Below, one piece after another: positions 54,624-62,717 of a stretch of 64,000 nt of DNA; positions within the stretch are counted from its first letter, which is position 1; each line of letters starts with the position of its first letter. The DNA comes from Butyrivibrio sp. AE3009 (GTDB lineage: Bacteria > Bacillota > Clostridia > Lachnospirales > Lachnospiraceae): contig NZ_ATVS01000015.1 in the NCBI RefSeq assembly GCF_000420845.1, positions 30,351-94,350 of the forward strand. The letters run 5' to 3'. The translations under genes were made by a program, and so were the position numbers. The notes below the pieces were generated by a model, which did no database searches, was not told the DNA's origin, and saw only the letters and a list, made by a program, of their open reading frames with translations.

Positions 54624-54953
54624 ATGACATCAATCATTTTCACCAAGACTTCTGATGATAATTACAAGAGCATAGAGTGCAACGGACATGCCGGTTTTGC
54701 CGAATACGGCAGTGACATTGTATGTTCCGCAATATCTGTTCTGACTATCAACACTATCAATTCACTTGATAATCTTACCAAGGATGAGATAAGCGTTTTT
54801 CAGGACGAAGACAAGGGAATCATTAGATTCGAGTTTAAGGATACCCCGTCTCATGATGCAGAGCTTTTAGTTAGGTCATTCGAACTTGGTATTGAATCAA
54901 TTTATCAGCAATATGGTAAAAAGTATTTGAACATTAAATTTAGGAGGGAATAA
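54624..54953 (+). CDS. prp: Ribosomal-processing cysteine protease Prp
   Basis: Prp removes the N-terminal extension of L27 in Firmicutes and related bacteria. The 109-residue protein has the catalytic His22 (NGHAGFAEYGSD) and Cys34 (DIVCSAISVL). Longer readings upstream overlap rplU and are spurious. Its substrate is encoded immediately downstream: L27 here carries the extension and the F-F/A-H-K-K cleavage context. No strong ribosome binding site separates it from rplU; it is likely translationally coupled. Confidence 0.93.
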   Translation: MTSIIFTKTSDDNYKSIECNGHAGFAEYGSDIVCSAISVLTINTINSLDNLTKDEISVFQDEDKGIIRFEFKDTPSHDAELLVRSFELGIESIYQQYGKKYLNIKFRRE

Positions 54954-54956
54954 GTC

Positions 54957-55244
54957 ATGATGAATATGAACCTTCAATTTTTTGCTCATAAGAAGGGTGT
55001 TGGATCAACCAAGAACGGTAGAGATTCAGAATCCAAGAGACTTGGAGCAAAAAGAGCTGACGGACAATTCGTAAAGGCCGGTAATATTTTATACAGACAG
55101 CGTGGAACACACATTCATCCTGGTGTTAATGTAGGAATCGGTAGCGATGATACATTATTTGCACTTGTTGATGGTGTTCTTAGATTTGAGCGCAAGGGCA
55201 GAGATAAAAAGCAGGCTAGCGTTCATCCTGTAGAGAATAAGTAA
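54957..55244 (+). CDS. rpmA: 50S ribosomal protein L27 (precursor)
   Basis: L27 reaches the peptidyl transferase centre with its N-terminus. The 95-residue precursor starts [21 protein letters not shown]: the MNLQFF extension is cut off by Prp to expose AHKKG. The body has [31 protein letters not shown] lies 7 nt before ATG 54957; the internal ATGs at 54960 and 54966 could also serve. A terminator follows. Confidence 0.96.
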   Translation: MMNMNLQFFAHKKGVGSTKNGRDSESKRLGAKRADGQFVKAGNILYRQRGTHIHPGVNVGIGSDDTLFALVDGVLRFERKGRDKKQASVHPVENK

Positions 55245-55259
55245 TCAGGTATTTAATCG

Positions 55260-55297
55260 GGCTTCAAACTTACCAATAGTTTGAAGCCTTATTTTTT
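55260..55297 (+). terminator. Rho-independent terminator after rpmA
   Basis: Perfect 11-bp stem (GGCTTCAAACT with AGTTTGAAGCC), 7-nt loop, then TTATTTTTTG. Confidence 0.9.
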
Positions 55298-55356
55298 GAA
55301 ATAGAATTTGTTATTATATTAATGATACCCGTAAGACTTCATAAGAGGATTTAGAC

Positions 55357-56715
55357 ATGCCTGTATTTGTAGATAAAGCTAAAATATTTATTCAGAGCGG
55401 AAAAGGCGGAGATGGCCACATCTCCTTCAGAAGAGAAAAATTTGTGGCAAACGGCGGCCCTGATGGCGGAGACGGAGGAAAGGGCGGAGATATCATCTTC
55501 AAGGTAGACGAAGGCCTTAATACTCTCGCAGACTTCCACTACGGCGGCAAATACAAAGCCGAAAACGGTCAGGATGGAAACAAGAGACGTTGCCATGGTA
55601 AAAACGGCAGCGATCTCATTATCAAGGTTCCGGAAGGAACTGTTATAAAAGAAGCTGAGAGCGGCAAGGTAATTGCCGATATGAGTCGTGATAACAAAGA
55701 AATGGTTATCCTTAAGGGCGGCAAAGGCGGAAACGGAAACATGCATTATGCAACCTCCACCATGCAGGCTCCCAAATATGCTCAGCCGGGTCAGCCTTCC
55801 CTTGAGCTTGAAGTTCTTCTTGAGCTTAAGGTTATAGCAGACGTAGGTCTTGTTGGATTCCCCAATGTAGGTAAGTCAACCTTCCTTTCTAAGGTATCCA
55901 ATGCCAAGCCCAAGATAGCAAACTATCATTTCACAACCCTTTCACCTATGCTTGGTGTTGTAGATCTTGATGACGCAAGAGGCTTCGTTGTAGCCGATAT
56001 TCCCGGACTTATCGAGGGTGCCTCAGAAGGAGCAGGACTTGGTCATGAGTTCCTTCGTCATATCGAGAGAACCAGAATGATGATACATGTTGTGGACGCA
56101 GCTTCAACAGAGGGAAGAAATCCTCTTGAGGATATTGAACTCATCAATAACGAGCTTGCAGGCTACAACGCAGATATAACCAAGAAACCACAGGTTATAG
56201 CCGCTAACAAGATAGATATGCTTCCCGAAGGTGAGGATGCAGCGATAATTCAGAAGATCAGAGACAAGTACGAACCTCTTGGCGTTAAGGTCTTTGCAAT
56301 CTCTACCCTAACTGGAAAAGGTGTTAAGGAACTGTTATACTATGTAAGTAGGACGCTTTCAGAGATTCAGGAGAAGCCTATCGTATTTGAACAGGAATAC
56401 TTCCCTGAAGAGGCACTTAGAAGTGCCGATGAAGCCTTCGAAGTATTCTACGATAAGGACGAGTCCGAATATGTTATTGAAGGACCTAAGATTGAGAAGA
56501 TGCTTGGTTATACCAATCTTGAATCTGAAAAAGGATTCGCATTCTTCCAGAAATTCCTTGCAGACAACGGAATTCTTGATGAACTCGAGAAGCTCCACAT
56601 TCATGAAGGTGATACTGTCAGAATGTATGGCTTCAAATTTGAATACTATCGTAACGCAGATACCCAACCGGTGTTTGATGACGGCGATTATGAAGAAGAG
56701 GATGAGGATTTATGA
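55357..56715 (+). CDS. obgE: GTPase Obg/CgtA
   Basis: Obg is an essential GTPase in 50S subunit maturation and stress signalling. The 452-residue protein has the glycine-rich Obg domain (about 1-158: GGDGGKGGDIIF), the G domain with GFPNVGKST (G1), DIPGLIEGASEGAGLG (G3) and NKID (G4), and a C-terminal OCT domain (about 365-430) followed by an acidic tail (DDGDYEEEDEDL). The ATG at 55357 follows AAGAGGA. It overlaps yhbY by 4 nt. Confidence 0.97.
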   Translation: MPVFVDKAKIFIQSGKGGDGHISFRREKFVANGGPDGGDGGKGGDIIFKVDEGLNTLADFHYGGKYKAENGQDGNKRRCHGKNGSDLIIKVPEGTVIKEAESGKVIADMSRDNKEMVILKGGKGGNGNMHYATSTMQAPKYAQPGQPSLELEVLLELKVIADVGLVGFPNVGKSTFLSKVSNAKPKIANYHFTTLSPMLGVVDLDDARGFVVADIPGLIEGASEGAGLGHEFLRHIERTRMMIHVVDAASTEGRNPLEDIELINNELAGYNADITKKPQVIAANKIDMLPEGEDAAIIQKIRDKYEPLGVKVFAISTLTGKGVKELLYYVSRTLSEIQEKPIVFEQEYFPEEALRSADEAFEVFYDKDESEYVIEGPKIEKMLGYTNLESEKGFAFFQKFLADNGILDELEKLHIHEGDTVRMYGFKFEYYRNADTQPVFDDGDYEEEDEDL

Positions 56716-57023
56716 CACTTACAAGTAAACAGAGAGCTTATTTAAAGAGCCTTGCATCAGACCTTGAGCCTGTATTCCAGATTGGAAAAGCAACTGTTAC
56801 TCCTGAAATAACAAGCGCTATTGAAGAGACATTCAATACACATGAGCTGGTTAAGATCACAGTACTCAAGAACTGTGTAGAAGATGTTAAGGACGTTGCA
56901 GTTACTGTTTCTGAGAGAACCAGATCTGAGCTGGTACAGGTAATCGGAAGACGATTCGTACTATACAAACCTTTTAAGGATGATCCTAAGATCATTTTAC
57001 CCAAGGCATCCAAGAAGAACTAA
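56712..57023 (+). CDS. yhbY: YhbY-type CRS1-YhbY domain RNA-binding protein
   Basis: YhbY proteins bind pre-50S particles. The 103-residue protein has the CRM signature LTSKQRAYLKSLASDLEPVFQIGK, the GNxH-like loop, and TRSELVQVIGRRFVLYKP. It starts four bases inside obgE. The order obgE-yhbY-nadD-yqeK-rsfS matches the ribosome-assembly operon of other Firmicutes. Confidence 0.93.
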   Translation: MTLTSKQRAYLKSLASDLEPVFQIGKATVTPEITSAIEETFNTHELVKITVLKNCVEDVKDVAVTVSERTRSELVQVIGRRFVLYKPFKDDPKIILPKASKKN

Positions 57024-57074
57024 AATATTAAATAACACGTGGCAACATCTGACTATACCAGAGGAGGCTTAATT

Positions 57075-57683
57075 ATGGAATGCAGAAGAATTGGTATATT
57101 AGGAGGAACATTTGACCCGATACATAACGGTCATTTGCTGCTTGGAGAATCGGCAAGAGAACAATTTGATCTTGACCGTGTAATTTTTATCCCCAACAAT
57201 CTTGCTCATTTAAAAAACAGAGCTAAAGTCACAAGTGGAGATATAAGATATCAGATGGTTAAAATGGCCATCAGCGACAACCCGTACTTCACATGCTCAA
57301 GGCTTGAAATAGACAAGCCGGAGGGATGCTATACAATTGATACAATTCAGGATTTGAAACTTATGTATCCCGGGGACGAACTCTATCTTATTTTGGGCGC
57401 AGATTCTGTTATCGGAATCGACACTTGGTACAAAGCAAAGGATCTACTCACATCCTGCATTATTCTCGCAGCAGTAAGAGAAGAAGATGATCTTCCGTCT
57501 CTTGACAGGAAGAGAAGAGAACTCAAGAAAATGTATAATGCGGATATTCGTCTGATGACCTTTAACCGAATTGATATCTCCTCAACAGATATCAGAGAGA
57601 GAGTTGTTAAAGGCCGCTCCGTAAGGTACATGATGCCTAATGAATGCATTGAATTTATGTGTATCAAAGGATTGTACAAATGA
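57075..57683 (+). CDS. nadD: Nicotinate-nucleotide adenylyltransferase
   Basis: NadD makes deamido-NAD from nicotinate mononucleotide and ATP. The 202-residue protein has IGILGGTFDPIHNGHLLLGE, the nucleotidyltransferase GGTFDP-x-H-x-GH motif, and the C-terminal ISSTDIRERV. ATG 57075 follows GAGGAGG (57061-57067) at 7 nt; the in-frame GTG at 57039 is not supported. Its stop overlaps yqeK. Confidence 0.95.
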   Translation: MECRRIGILGGTFDPIHNGHLLLGESAREQFDLDRVIFIPNNLAHLKNRAKVTSGDIRYQMVKMAISDNPYFTCSRLEIDKPEGCYTIDTIQDLKLMYPGDELYLILGADSVIGIDTWYKAKDLLTSCIILAAVREEDDLPSLDRKRRELKKMYNADIRLMTFNRIDISSTDIRERVVKGRSVRYMMPNECIEFMCIKGLYK

Positions 57684-58261
57684 GAATACTTGAGATTTCC
57701 CAGAAGCTTCGTAAAGAGCTCGAAAAAGAGTTAAAGCCTGACAGATTTGACCACACTTTGGGAGTGGCATATACAGCAGCCAGTATAGCATTCGTATTCG
57801 GTGCAGATGTTGAGAAAGCTCTGATAGCCGGAATGCTCCATGACTGTGCTAAATGCATGTCTCACGAAGAACAGGTCAAGATCTGTGAAAAGAACAAAAT
57901 CGAGATTACAGAAGTTGAGAGACGCAATCACTCTTTGCTCCATGCAAAAGCTGGAATGTATCTTGCCAGAGCAAAATATGATATTTATGATCCTGAAATT
58001 CTGGAAGCAATCAGATGGCATACGACAGGCAAAGAAGATATGTCCCTTCTTGAGAAGATCATTTATATCGCAGATTTTATAGAGCCCAACAGAAGGCCTC
58101 TTGAAGGCATGGATGAGATTCGTAAAGAGGCCTTCACAGACATAGACAGATGTCTTGCACACATACTTCACGATTCTGTTCTGTACTTGCAAACTATTGG
58201 TAAAGAGTGCGATGAGGCAACAATGAATGCCTATCTGTACTACAAAAAGTTTTATAAATAA
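57680..58261 (+). CDS. yqeK: HD-domain diadenosine tetraphosphatase YqeK
   Basis: YqeK-type enzymes hydrolyse Ap4A symmetrically with an iron/metal HD site. The 193-residue protein has RFDHTLGVAYTAASIA (first His), AGMLHDCAK (HD pair), HSLLHAKAGM and RWHTTGKEDMSLLEKIIYIADFIEP. ATG 57680 overlaps the nadD stop (ATGA). It is normally linked to nadD and rsfS, as here. Confidence 0.92.
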   Translation: MRILEISQKLRKELEKELKPDRFDHTLGVAYTAASIAFVFGADVEKALIAGMLHDCAKCMSHEEQVKICEKNKIEITEVERRNHSLLHAKAGMYLARAKYDIYDPEILEAIRWHTTGKEDMSLLEKIIYIADFIEPNRRPLEGMDEIRKEAFTDIDRCLAHILHDSVLYLQTIGKECDEATMNAYLYYKKFYK

Positions 58262-58271
58262 CGAGGTAAAT

Positions 58272-58634
58272 ATGGCAGATTTAGCAGTATCTAAAAAGAT
58301 GGCACTAATGGCAATTGATGCTCTTGAAGACAGAAAGGGCGAAGATATCAAAGTTATTGATATCAGTACGATCTCAACTCTTGCAGATTATTTTATCATT
58401 GCCAGCGGAACTAACGTAAATCAGGTTCAGGCTATGGCCGACAGCGTCCAGGAAGTACTTGGAAGAGCTGGTCATATGACCAAGAATGTTGAAGGCTATG
58501 ATACCGGAAGCTGGGTTCTTCTTGACTTCGGCGATATCATTGTACATGTCTTCGACAGAGAGAACAGATTATTCTATGATCTTGAGAGAATATGGAGAGA
58601 CGGTAAGTCCATTGAAAAAGCAGAGCTCGAATGA
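58272..58634 (+). CDS. rsfS: Ribosomal silencing factor RsfS
   Basis: RsfS binds L14 and blocks subunit joining when nutrients are limited. The 120-residue protein has the DUF143 motifs VIDISTISTLADYFIIASGTN and NVEGYDTGSWVLLDFGDIIVHVFD. ATG 58272 follows GAGG; the upstream reading from 58227 overlaps yqeK. A terminator overlaps its stop codon. Confidence 0.95.
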   Translation: MADLAVSKKMALMAIDALEDRKGEDIKVIDISTISTLADYFIIASGTNVNQVQAMADSVQEVLGRAGHMTKNVEGYDTGSWVLLDFGDIIVHVFDRENRLFYDLERIWRDGKSIEKAELE

Positions 58635-58647
58635 GCCCTGCTTTTTT
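58616..58647. terminator. Bidirectional terminator between rsfS and lexA
   Basis: AAAAGCAG/CTGCTTTT stem with inner GCTC/GAGC pairing and GAAT loop, followed by a T-run on the plus strand. The reverse strand also ends in CTTTTTC, serving lexA. Confidence 0.85.
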
Positions 58648-58677
58648 ATATGGAAAAATCTATATTTATATGAATAA

Positions 58678-59295
58678 TCAATAGAATCTCATGATACCGA
58701 ATACTTTACCAAGTATCTGACAATCCTCTACAATGATAGGATCCATGGTATCATTCTCCGGCTGAAGTCTTATATGACCATCTTCTTTGTAGAAGGTCTT
58801 GACTGTGGCTGAATCATCAATAAGAGCTACAACCTGATCGCCGTTCTTGGCTGTGTTGCACTGCTGAACAAAAATCTTATCGCCGTTAAAAATTCCTGCA
58901 TTGATCATAGAATCACCCTTAACATTAAGAATAAAGGCATCTGATCCCTTAGGGCACATGCTGGCAGGAATAGGAATATATGAATCAATGTTCTCCTCAG
59001 CAAGAATAGGAGTACCGGCAGCCACCTGTCCTATAACGGGAATGCTGACAATCTCTGTTCTTACCATATTGAAACCATCGTCGCAGATCTCGATTGCTCT
59101 GGGCTTGGTAGGATCCCTTCTGATATATCCGTTCTTCTCCAATGTCTCAAGATGTGAATGAACAGAAGATGTTGACTTGAGATTAACAGCCTTACAGATA
59201 TCCCTAACCGCAGGAGGGAATCCTCTTACGAGAGTTTGTTCTTTTATGTAGTCTAAAATTTCCTGTTGTTTCTTAGATATGCTCCCTTTTTCCAT
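58678..59295 (-). CDS. lexA: SOS response repressor LexA
   Basis: LexA represses DNA-damage genes and is inactivated by RecA-stimulated self-cleavage. The 205-residue protein has an N-terminal winged helix (about 1-70: KQQEILDYIKEQ, STSSVHSHLETLEKNGYIRR), the cleavage site Ala93-Gly94 in VAAG, and the catalytic pair Ser129 (GDSM) and Lys166 (TVKTFYK). Start ATG 59295 follows AAGGAGG on the minus strand; a longer reading to 59403 adds 36 non-family residues. It is divergent from a YneA-like gene, as in Bacillus. Confidence 0.96.
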   Translation of the reverse strand: MEKGSISKKQQEILDYIKEQTLVRGFPPAVRDICKAVNLKSTSSVHSHLETLEKNGYIRRDPTKPRAIEICDDGFNMVRTEIVSIPVIGQVAAGTPILAEENIDSYIPIPASMCPKGSDAFILNVKGDSMINAGIFNGDKIFVQQCNTAKNGDQVVALIDDSATVKTFYKEDGHIRLQPENDTMDPIIVEDCQILGKVFGIMRFY

Positions 59296-59323
59296 GAAAA
59301 CCTCCTTAATAATCGTTTTTATT

Positions 59324-59352
59324 AGTATATCACAGCATTTACGCAAAAGCAA
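59324..59352 (-). promoter_or_regulatory. Promoter for lexA
   Basis: On the minus strand: TTGCTT (59352-59347), 17-nt spacer, TATACT (59329-59324). Confidence 0.65.
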
Positions 59353-59357
59353 ATATC

Positions 59358-59396
59358 TGTTCGGAAAATTTGTTCGGAATATTTGTTCGATTTTTG
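59358..59396. repeat. Three tandem 13-bp TGTTCG repeats in the lexA-yneA control region
   Basis: TGTTCGGAAAATT (59358-59370), TGTTCGGAATATT (59371-59383) and TGTTCGATTTTTG (59384-59396) follow each other exactly at 13-bp period; a fourth TGTTCG is at 59413-59418. GTTCG is half of the Gram-positive LexA box (GAAC-N4-GTTC), so these look like phased half-sites just upstream of the lexA -35. Confidence 0.7.
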
Positions 59397-59425
59397 TTGA
59401 CAAACAAAAGTATGTTCGATAATAT
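59397..59425 (+). promoter_or_regulatory. Consensus promoter for the YneA-like gene
   Basis: TTGACA (59397-59402), 17-nt spacer containing a TGTTCG half-site, TAATAT (59420-59425). Confidence 0.85.
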
Positions 59426-59432
59426 TATTTTA

Positions 59433-59444
59433 GAACAGTTGTTC
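59433..59444. promoter_or_regulatory. LexA box
   Basis: GAAC-AGTT-GTTC matches the Gram-positive LexA/DinR operator core GAAC-N4-GTTC. It sits at about the transcription start of the YneA-like gene, where bound LexA would block initiation. Confidence 0.8.
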
Positions 59445-59491
59445 CGTACACATGTTTGTTGAAAGTAGCCGATACCGGCTGAGGTGAGAAT

Positions 59492-59911
59492 ATGAGTGAG
59501 GCAATGAGAGTAGCAGCATCTTTATACAATAATCCCAGATATTTCAGCGAGAGCGAAGAGAGAATCAGACGTAATCAGGTCAGACGTCAGCGCATTGTCA
59601 GAAGACAATATTTTGCATTAGGTACAATTATTGCAATAATTATTTTTACATTATGCTTTTCCTTTACAACCATTCTTTCAGGTGCTGAAGGTGAAGATCA
59701 TGTAACAAATTATAAATATTACAAGACAGTTACAATCCATTCCGGTGAATCAGTCTGGTCCATTGCTAATGATAACTTCGATAGCACTCAGTACAAGTCC
59801 ATTAATGAGTACATCAGAGAGATCAACAACATCAATAAGCTCCAGTCTGACAGTATCGTTAATGCCGGTGAAGACCTCATCATTCCTTATTATTCTACAG
59901 AATTCAGATAA
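59492..59911 (+). CDS. YneA-like LysM membrane protein, probable SOS cell-division inhibitor
   Basis: YneA blocks septation during the SOS response in Bacillus. The 139-residue protein has a basic cytoplasmic N-terminus (RRNQVRRQRIVRRQ), one membrane helix (about 45-66, LGTIIAIIIFTLCFSFTTIL) and an extracytoplasmic LysM domain (about 78-132: TVTIHSGESVWSIAND). GAGGTGAG precedes ATG 59492. The assignment rests on divergent lexA, a LexA box over its promoter and the TM-LysM architecture; sequence similarity to YneA proper is limited. Confidence 0.85.
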   Translation: MSEAMRVAASLYNNPRYFSESEERIRRNQVRRQRIVRRQYFALGTIIAIIIFTLCFSFTTILSGAEGEDHVTNYKYYKTVTIHSGESVWSIANDNFDSTQYKSINEYIREINNINKLQSDSIVNAGEDLIIPYYSTEFR

Positions 59912-59933
59912 AATATTGAAAAATATTACTTTT

Positions 59934-59977
59934 TTCACAACAAATACCTCTTCATGTTATATAATGCAAGAAGAGGT
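59934..59977 (+). promoter_or_regulatory. Promoter with flanking inverted repeat for the DHH gene
   Basis: TTCACA (59934-59939), 18-nt spacer, TATATA (59958-59963, preceded by TGT). ACCTCTTC (59946-59953) and GAAGAGGT (59970-59977) form a perfect 8-bp inverted repeat around the -10; the right arm includes the ribosome binding site. The leader would be very short. This could be an operator or simple coincidence. Confidence 0.45.
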
Positions 59978-59983
59978 GTTTTT

Positions 59984-61513
59984 ATGAAGCTTTCCAGTTT
60001 ACTTAAATATAACGATATAACGATTCAATGTCATGACAACCCTGATGCAGATGCAATCTGCTCGGGGTATGTTTTGTATAGGTTTTTTGAAAAGCACAAA
60101 AAGAGCGTGCGTCTTATCTATTCAGGTAACTTTGAGATTACCAAGAGCAATCTTGTTTATTTGATCAACGAACTCAAGATCCCAATCGAGTATGTAGAGA
60201 CTCTTAAGATTAGGCCTGAGCTTCTCTTACTTACTGACTGCCAATACGGAGAGGGTAATGTCAAGAAATTCAAGGCTGAGAATGTAGCCGTCATTGATCA
60301 TCACCAGGTTACCGGCAAACTACCTAAAGAGAACGAGGTCAGAAGTAATCTTGGAAGTTGCTGCTCAGTAATTTGGAATCTTCTGAAAATAGAAGATGAG
60401 GAATACTTCATCGATACAGCTGTTGGTACTGCGCTTTATTATGGTCTTTATTCGGATACCAATGCTTTTTCCGAGGTATCTCACCCTCTTGACCGAGATA
60501 TGATAGATACTTTGCCTTATGATAAGAGCCTTATTCTTAAGCTCAAGAATATGAATCTTACTCTTAAGGAAGCCAGAATTGCCGGTGTCGCCATGCTTGG
60601 TGTTGAGTATCATAAGGACCAGCGATACGCGATTCTAAGGAGTGAGCCCTGTGATCCCAATATACTTGGCCTTATCGGCGACTTCATTGTAGCGGTCGAT
60701 TCAATAGATGTTTGCCTAGTGTACAGTGTACTGTCCTTTGGAGTTAAGTTCTCTATAAGGAGCTGTTCCAAGGAGACTCGTGCTGATGAGTTGGCTTCAT
60801 ATATTGCCAGAAATATTGGTTCAGGAGGGGGACATACCGAGAAATCCGGCGGTCTTCTCAAAAACGAACTTATCATCAAGCATTATTCTGATTATACAGA
60901 GATAGATGATGACTCTGCCAGACATTCCATCAGCAATATCATCCGAGAGAGGATGTCGGATTATTTTGAGAACGCTGATATTATCTATGCTATCAATACT
61001 ACACTAGATACATCCAAGATGAGTCAATACACCACACCTCCTATTATCGTGGGCTATGTACGACCACAAGAATTTATTCAACCCGGTTCCATGGCCATAG
61101 TCAGAACTATCGGAGGTGATATTAACGTAGAGATCAAGGATAATACCGTCTTGATCATTAACATCTACGGTCATGTATCCGCCATTTCCGAAGAAAAGTT
61201 TAAAAGCAGCTATTCCACGACACGTAAGAAATTTGTTTTGGACATCGCCGATTATCAGCCCACAATCAAGAATGCAGATAATGGTAAGACCTTTGCTCTT
61301 ATGCCAGTTGCTAAGGCCTGTCTTACTTCCGGTGAGAATAATATCTATGCAAGGAAGCTCAAAAAGACCACCAAAGTTTTCCCATATTGGGATGAAGAGA
61401 AGTACATGGTTGGTGAAAAGGGTGATTATATCTGCGTAAATAGAGATGATCCACATGATATGTTCATAATGGATCGCAATATGTTCAAATCTATATACAA
61501 GAGCGCAAAATAA
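59984..61513 (+). CDS. DHH/DHHA1-family phosphoesterase with C-terminal extension
   Basis: DHH-DHHA1 enzymes hydrolyse oligoribonucleotides, cyclic di-AMP or similar phosphodiesters with manganese. The 509-residue protein has DNPDADAICSGYVLY, VIDHHQ (the DHH motif), SDTNAF and the DHHA1 motif GSGGGHTEKSGG by about residue 290. About 200 further residues (beginning near ISNIIRERMSDYF) are not a domain I recognise; they include VGYVRPQEFIQPGSMAIVR and may regulate or present a partner. ATG 59984 follows AGAGGTG. It is not a GdpP type, since no PAS/GGDEF precedes. Confidence 0.85.
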   Translation: MKLSSLLKYNDITIQCHDNPDADAICSGYVLYRFFEKHKKSVRLIYSGNFEITKSNLVYLINELKIPIEYVETLKIRPELLLLTDCQYGEGNVKKFKAENVAVIDHHQVTGKLPKENEVRSNLGSCCSVIWNLLKIEDEEYFIDTAVGTALYYGLYSDTNAFSEVSHPLDRDMIDTLPYDKSLILKLKNMNLTLKEARIAGVAMLGVEYHKDQRYAILRSEPCDPNILGLIGDFIVAVDSIDVCLVYSVLSFGVKFSIRSCSKETRADELASYIARNIGSGGGHTEKSGGLLKNELIIKHYSDYTEIDDDSARHSISNIIRERMSDYFENADIIYAINTTLDTSKMSQYTTPPIIVGYVRPQEFIQPGSMAIVRTIGGDINVEIKDNTVLIINIYGHVSAISEEKFKSSYSTTRKKFVLDIADYQPTIKNADNGKTFALMPVAKACLTSGENNIYARKLKKTTKVFPYWDEEKYMVGEKGDYICVNRDDPHDMFIMDRNMFKSIYKSAK

Positions 61514-61540
61514 AAAGAAGAGGACATCCTCTTCTTTTTT
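61512..61540. terminator. Bidirectional terminator
   Basis: A 12-bp stem (AAAAAGAAGAGG with CCTCTTCTTTTT) around ACAT, with T/A runs on both ends. It ends the DHH gene (plus) and the recombinase gene (minus). Confidence 0.88.
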
Positions 61541-61541
61541 G

Positions 61542-62606
61542 TCATTTTTCTCTTAGTTTAACCATGTTCGCGGCTCTTCGCCTATTTTCATCATCCTGAG
61601 CAGCATAATGCTTTCTGGTCGTATTTACATCTTTGTGACCGAGTACATCTGCAACAAGGTATATATCGCCGGATTCTTTATAGAGATTAGTGCCAAAGGT
61701 ACTTCTCAGTTTATGCGGCGTTATCTTTTTAAGAGTAGTTACATTCCGAGAGTATTTCTTCACTAGATTCTCAACAGCTCTAACAGTGATTCTCTTATTC
61801 TGCATTGACAAGAACAATGCATTTTCACTACCTTCTTCAGGAATCTTAAGCTTTCTGTCTTCCAGATAATTGATCAAAGCCGTTCTTACTTCATCAGGAA
61901 AATACACGGTTGTATTATATCCACCTTTTCTGTGAATACGGATTCCGTTGGTTTTAAAATCGATATCATCAATATCAATACCGACGCATTCTGATACTCG
62001 TATTCCTGTTCCAAGCAGAAGAGTAAGCAACGCCACATCTCTTAACTTTGTCTTCTCATGATATTTAAGCTGACCCTTGGTAAGCTTATCGCCGGCTTCA
62101 ACCTGATCAAGGAGAGTTGCTACTTCATCCGGTTCGAGTCTTATGATCTCGTTTTCATGAAGCTTTGGCATCTTCACAAGTTCCGCTGTATTACGCTGAA
62201 TGAGTTCCGCCTTGTAGAAATATGTGTATAGGCATCGAAGAGCTGACATTTTTCTCTTCTTCCCCTGCTCGGCATTGGTTATCTCTTTGTCTTTCTTCTC
62301 ATACAAGGATAGATATTCCTGGTATTCCTCAATGTCTTCGCGCTCGATCATGTCAAGAATATCAAGTTTATACTCGGTAATAGCCATATTCTTTAGAGCC
62401 GGATTCTTACTATGAAGATACTCAAAAAATGTCCTGAGATCATAAGCATAACCAAGTCTTGTTCTTGCAGATGTTGTAGTCTCAATTCCCCTGAAGAACT
62501 GCCTGCAAAAATGTGGAAGAGTATCGAGCACTTCCCTCATTCTGATAGTGTTGAGCTTGTCCTGTTCGTTATAATATTTTTCATCATTTCCAATTTTGTT
62601 TTGCAT
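61542..62606 (-). CDS. Tyrosine-type site-specific recombinase (Xer/integrase family)
   Basis: Tyrosine recombinases cut and rejoin DNA through a phosphotyrosine. The 354-residue protein has a SAM-like core-binding domain (about 35-160) and a catalytic domain with Arg in LLLGTGIRVSECVG, Lys in HRKGGYN, the His-x-x-Arg in TPHKLRSTF, His in LGHKD and Tyr in TRKHYAAQ. All catalytic residues are present. No att-like repeats, cargo genes or excisionase flank it, and the neighbours are housekeeping genes, so a chromosomal Xer-like role is as likely as a mobile-element integrase. The long N-terminus (about 30 residues) is atypical of XerC/D. Confidence 0.9.
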   Translation of the reverse strand: MQNKIGNDEKYYNEQDKLNTIRMREVLDTLPHFCRQFFRGIETTTSARTRLGYAYDLRTFFEYLHSKNPALKNMAITEYKLDILDMIEREDIEEYQEYLSLYEKKDKEITNAEQGKKRKMSALRCLYTYFYKAELIQRNTAELVKMPKLHENEIIRLEPDEVATLLDQVEAGDKLTKGQLKYHEKTKLRDVALLTLLLGTGIRVSECVGIDIDDIDFKTNGIRIHRKGGYNTTVYFPDEVRTALINYLEDRKLKIPEEGSENALFLSMQNKRITVRAVENLVKKYSRNVTTLKKITPHKLRSTFGTNLYKESGDIYLVADVLGHKDVNTTRKHYAAQDDENRRRAANMVKLREK

Positions 62607-62653
62607 AGTCTAATTATACCATGAACAAGCCAAAATTTAAGTAAAAATGCCAC

Positions 62654-62681
62654 TTGATGGGGCTTTATGTTAAATGATAAT
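62654..62681 (+). promoter_or_regulatory. Promoter for the D,D-carboxypeptidase gene
   Basis: TTGATG (62654-62659), 16-nt spacer, GATAAT (62676-62681). If used, transcription starts near 62688, downstream of the ATG at 62667, which favours the TTG start at 62718. Confidence 0.5.
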
Positions 62682-62717
62682 ATTTATAAGTATTATTTCT
62701 ATTGGGTGGAGAAAGTT

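Noticed and set aside
57731..58351. 206-codon minus-strand frame across yqeK and rsfS
   Set aside because: Antisense to two conserved, correctly spaced genes.
61542..62606. Prophage or integrative element around the tyrosine recombinase
   Set aside because: Neighbours are housekeeping genes, with no phage, conjugation or excisionase genes and no tRNA attachment site visible.
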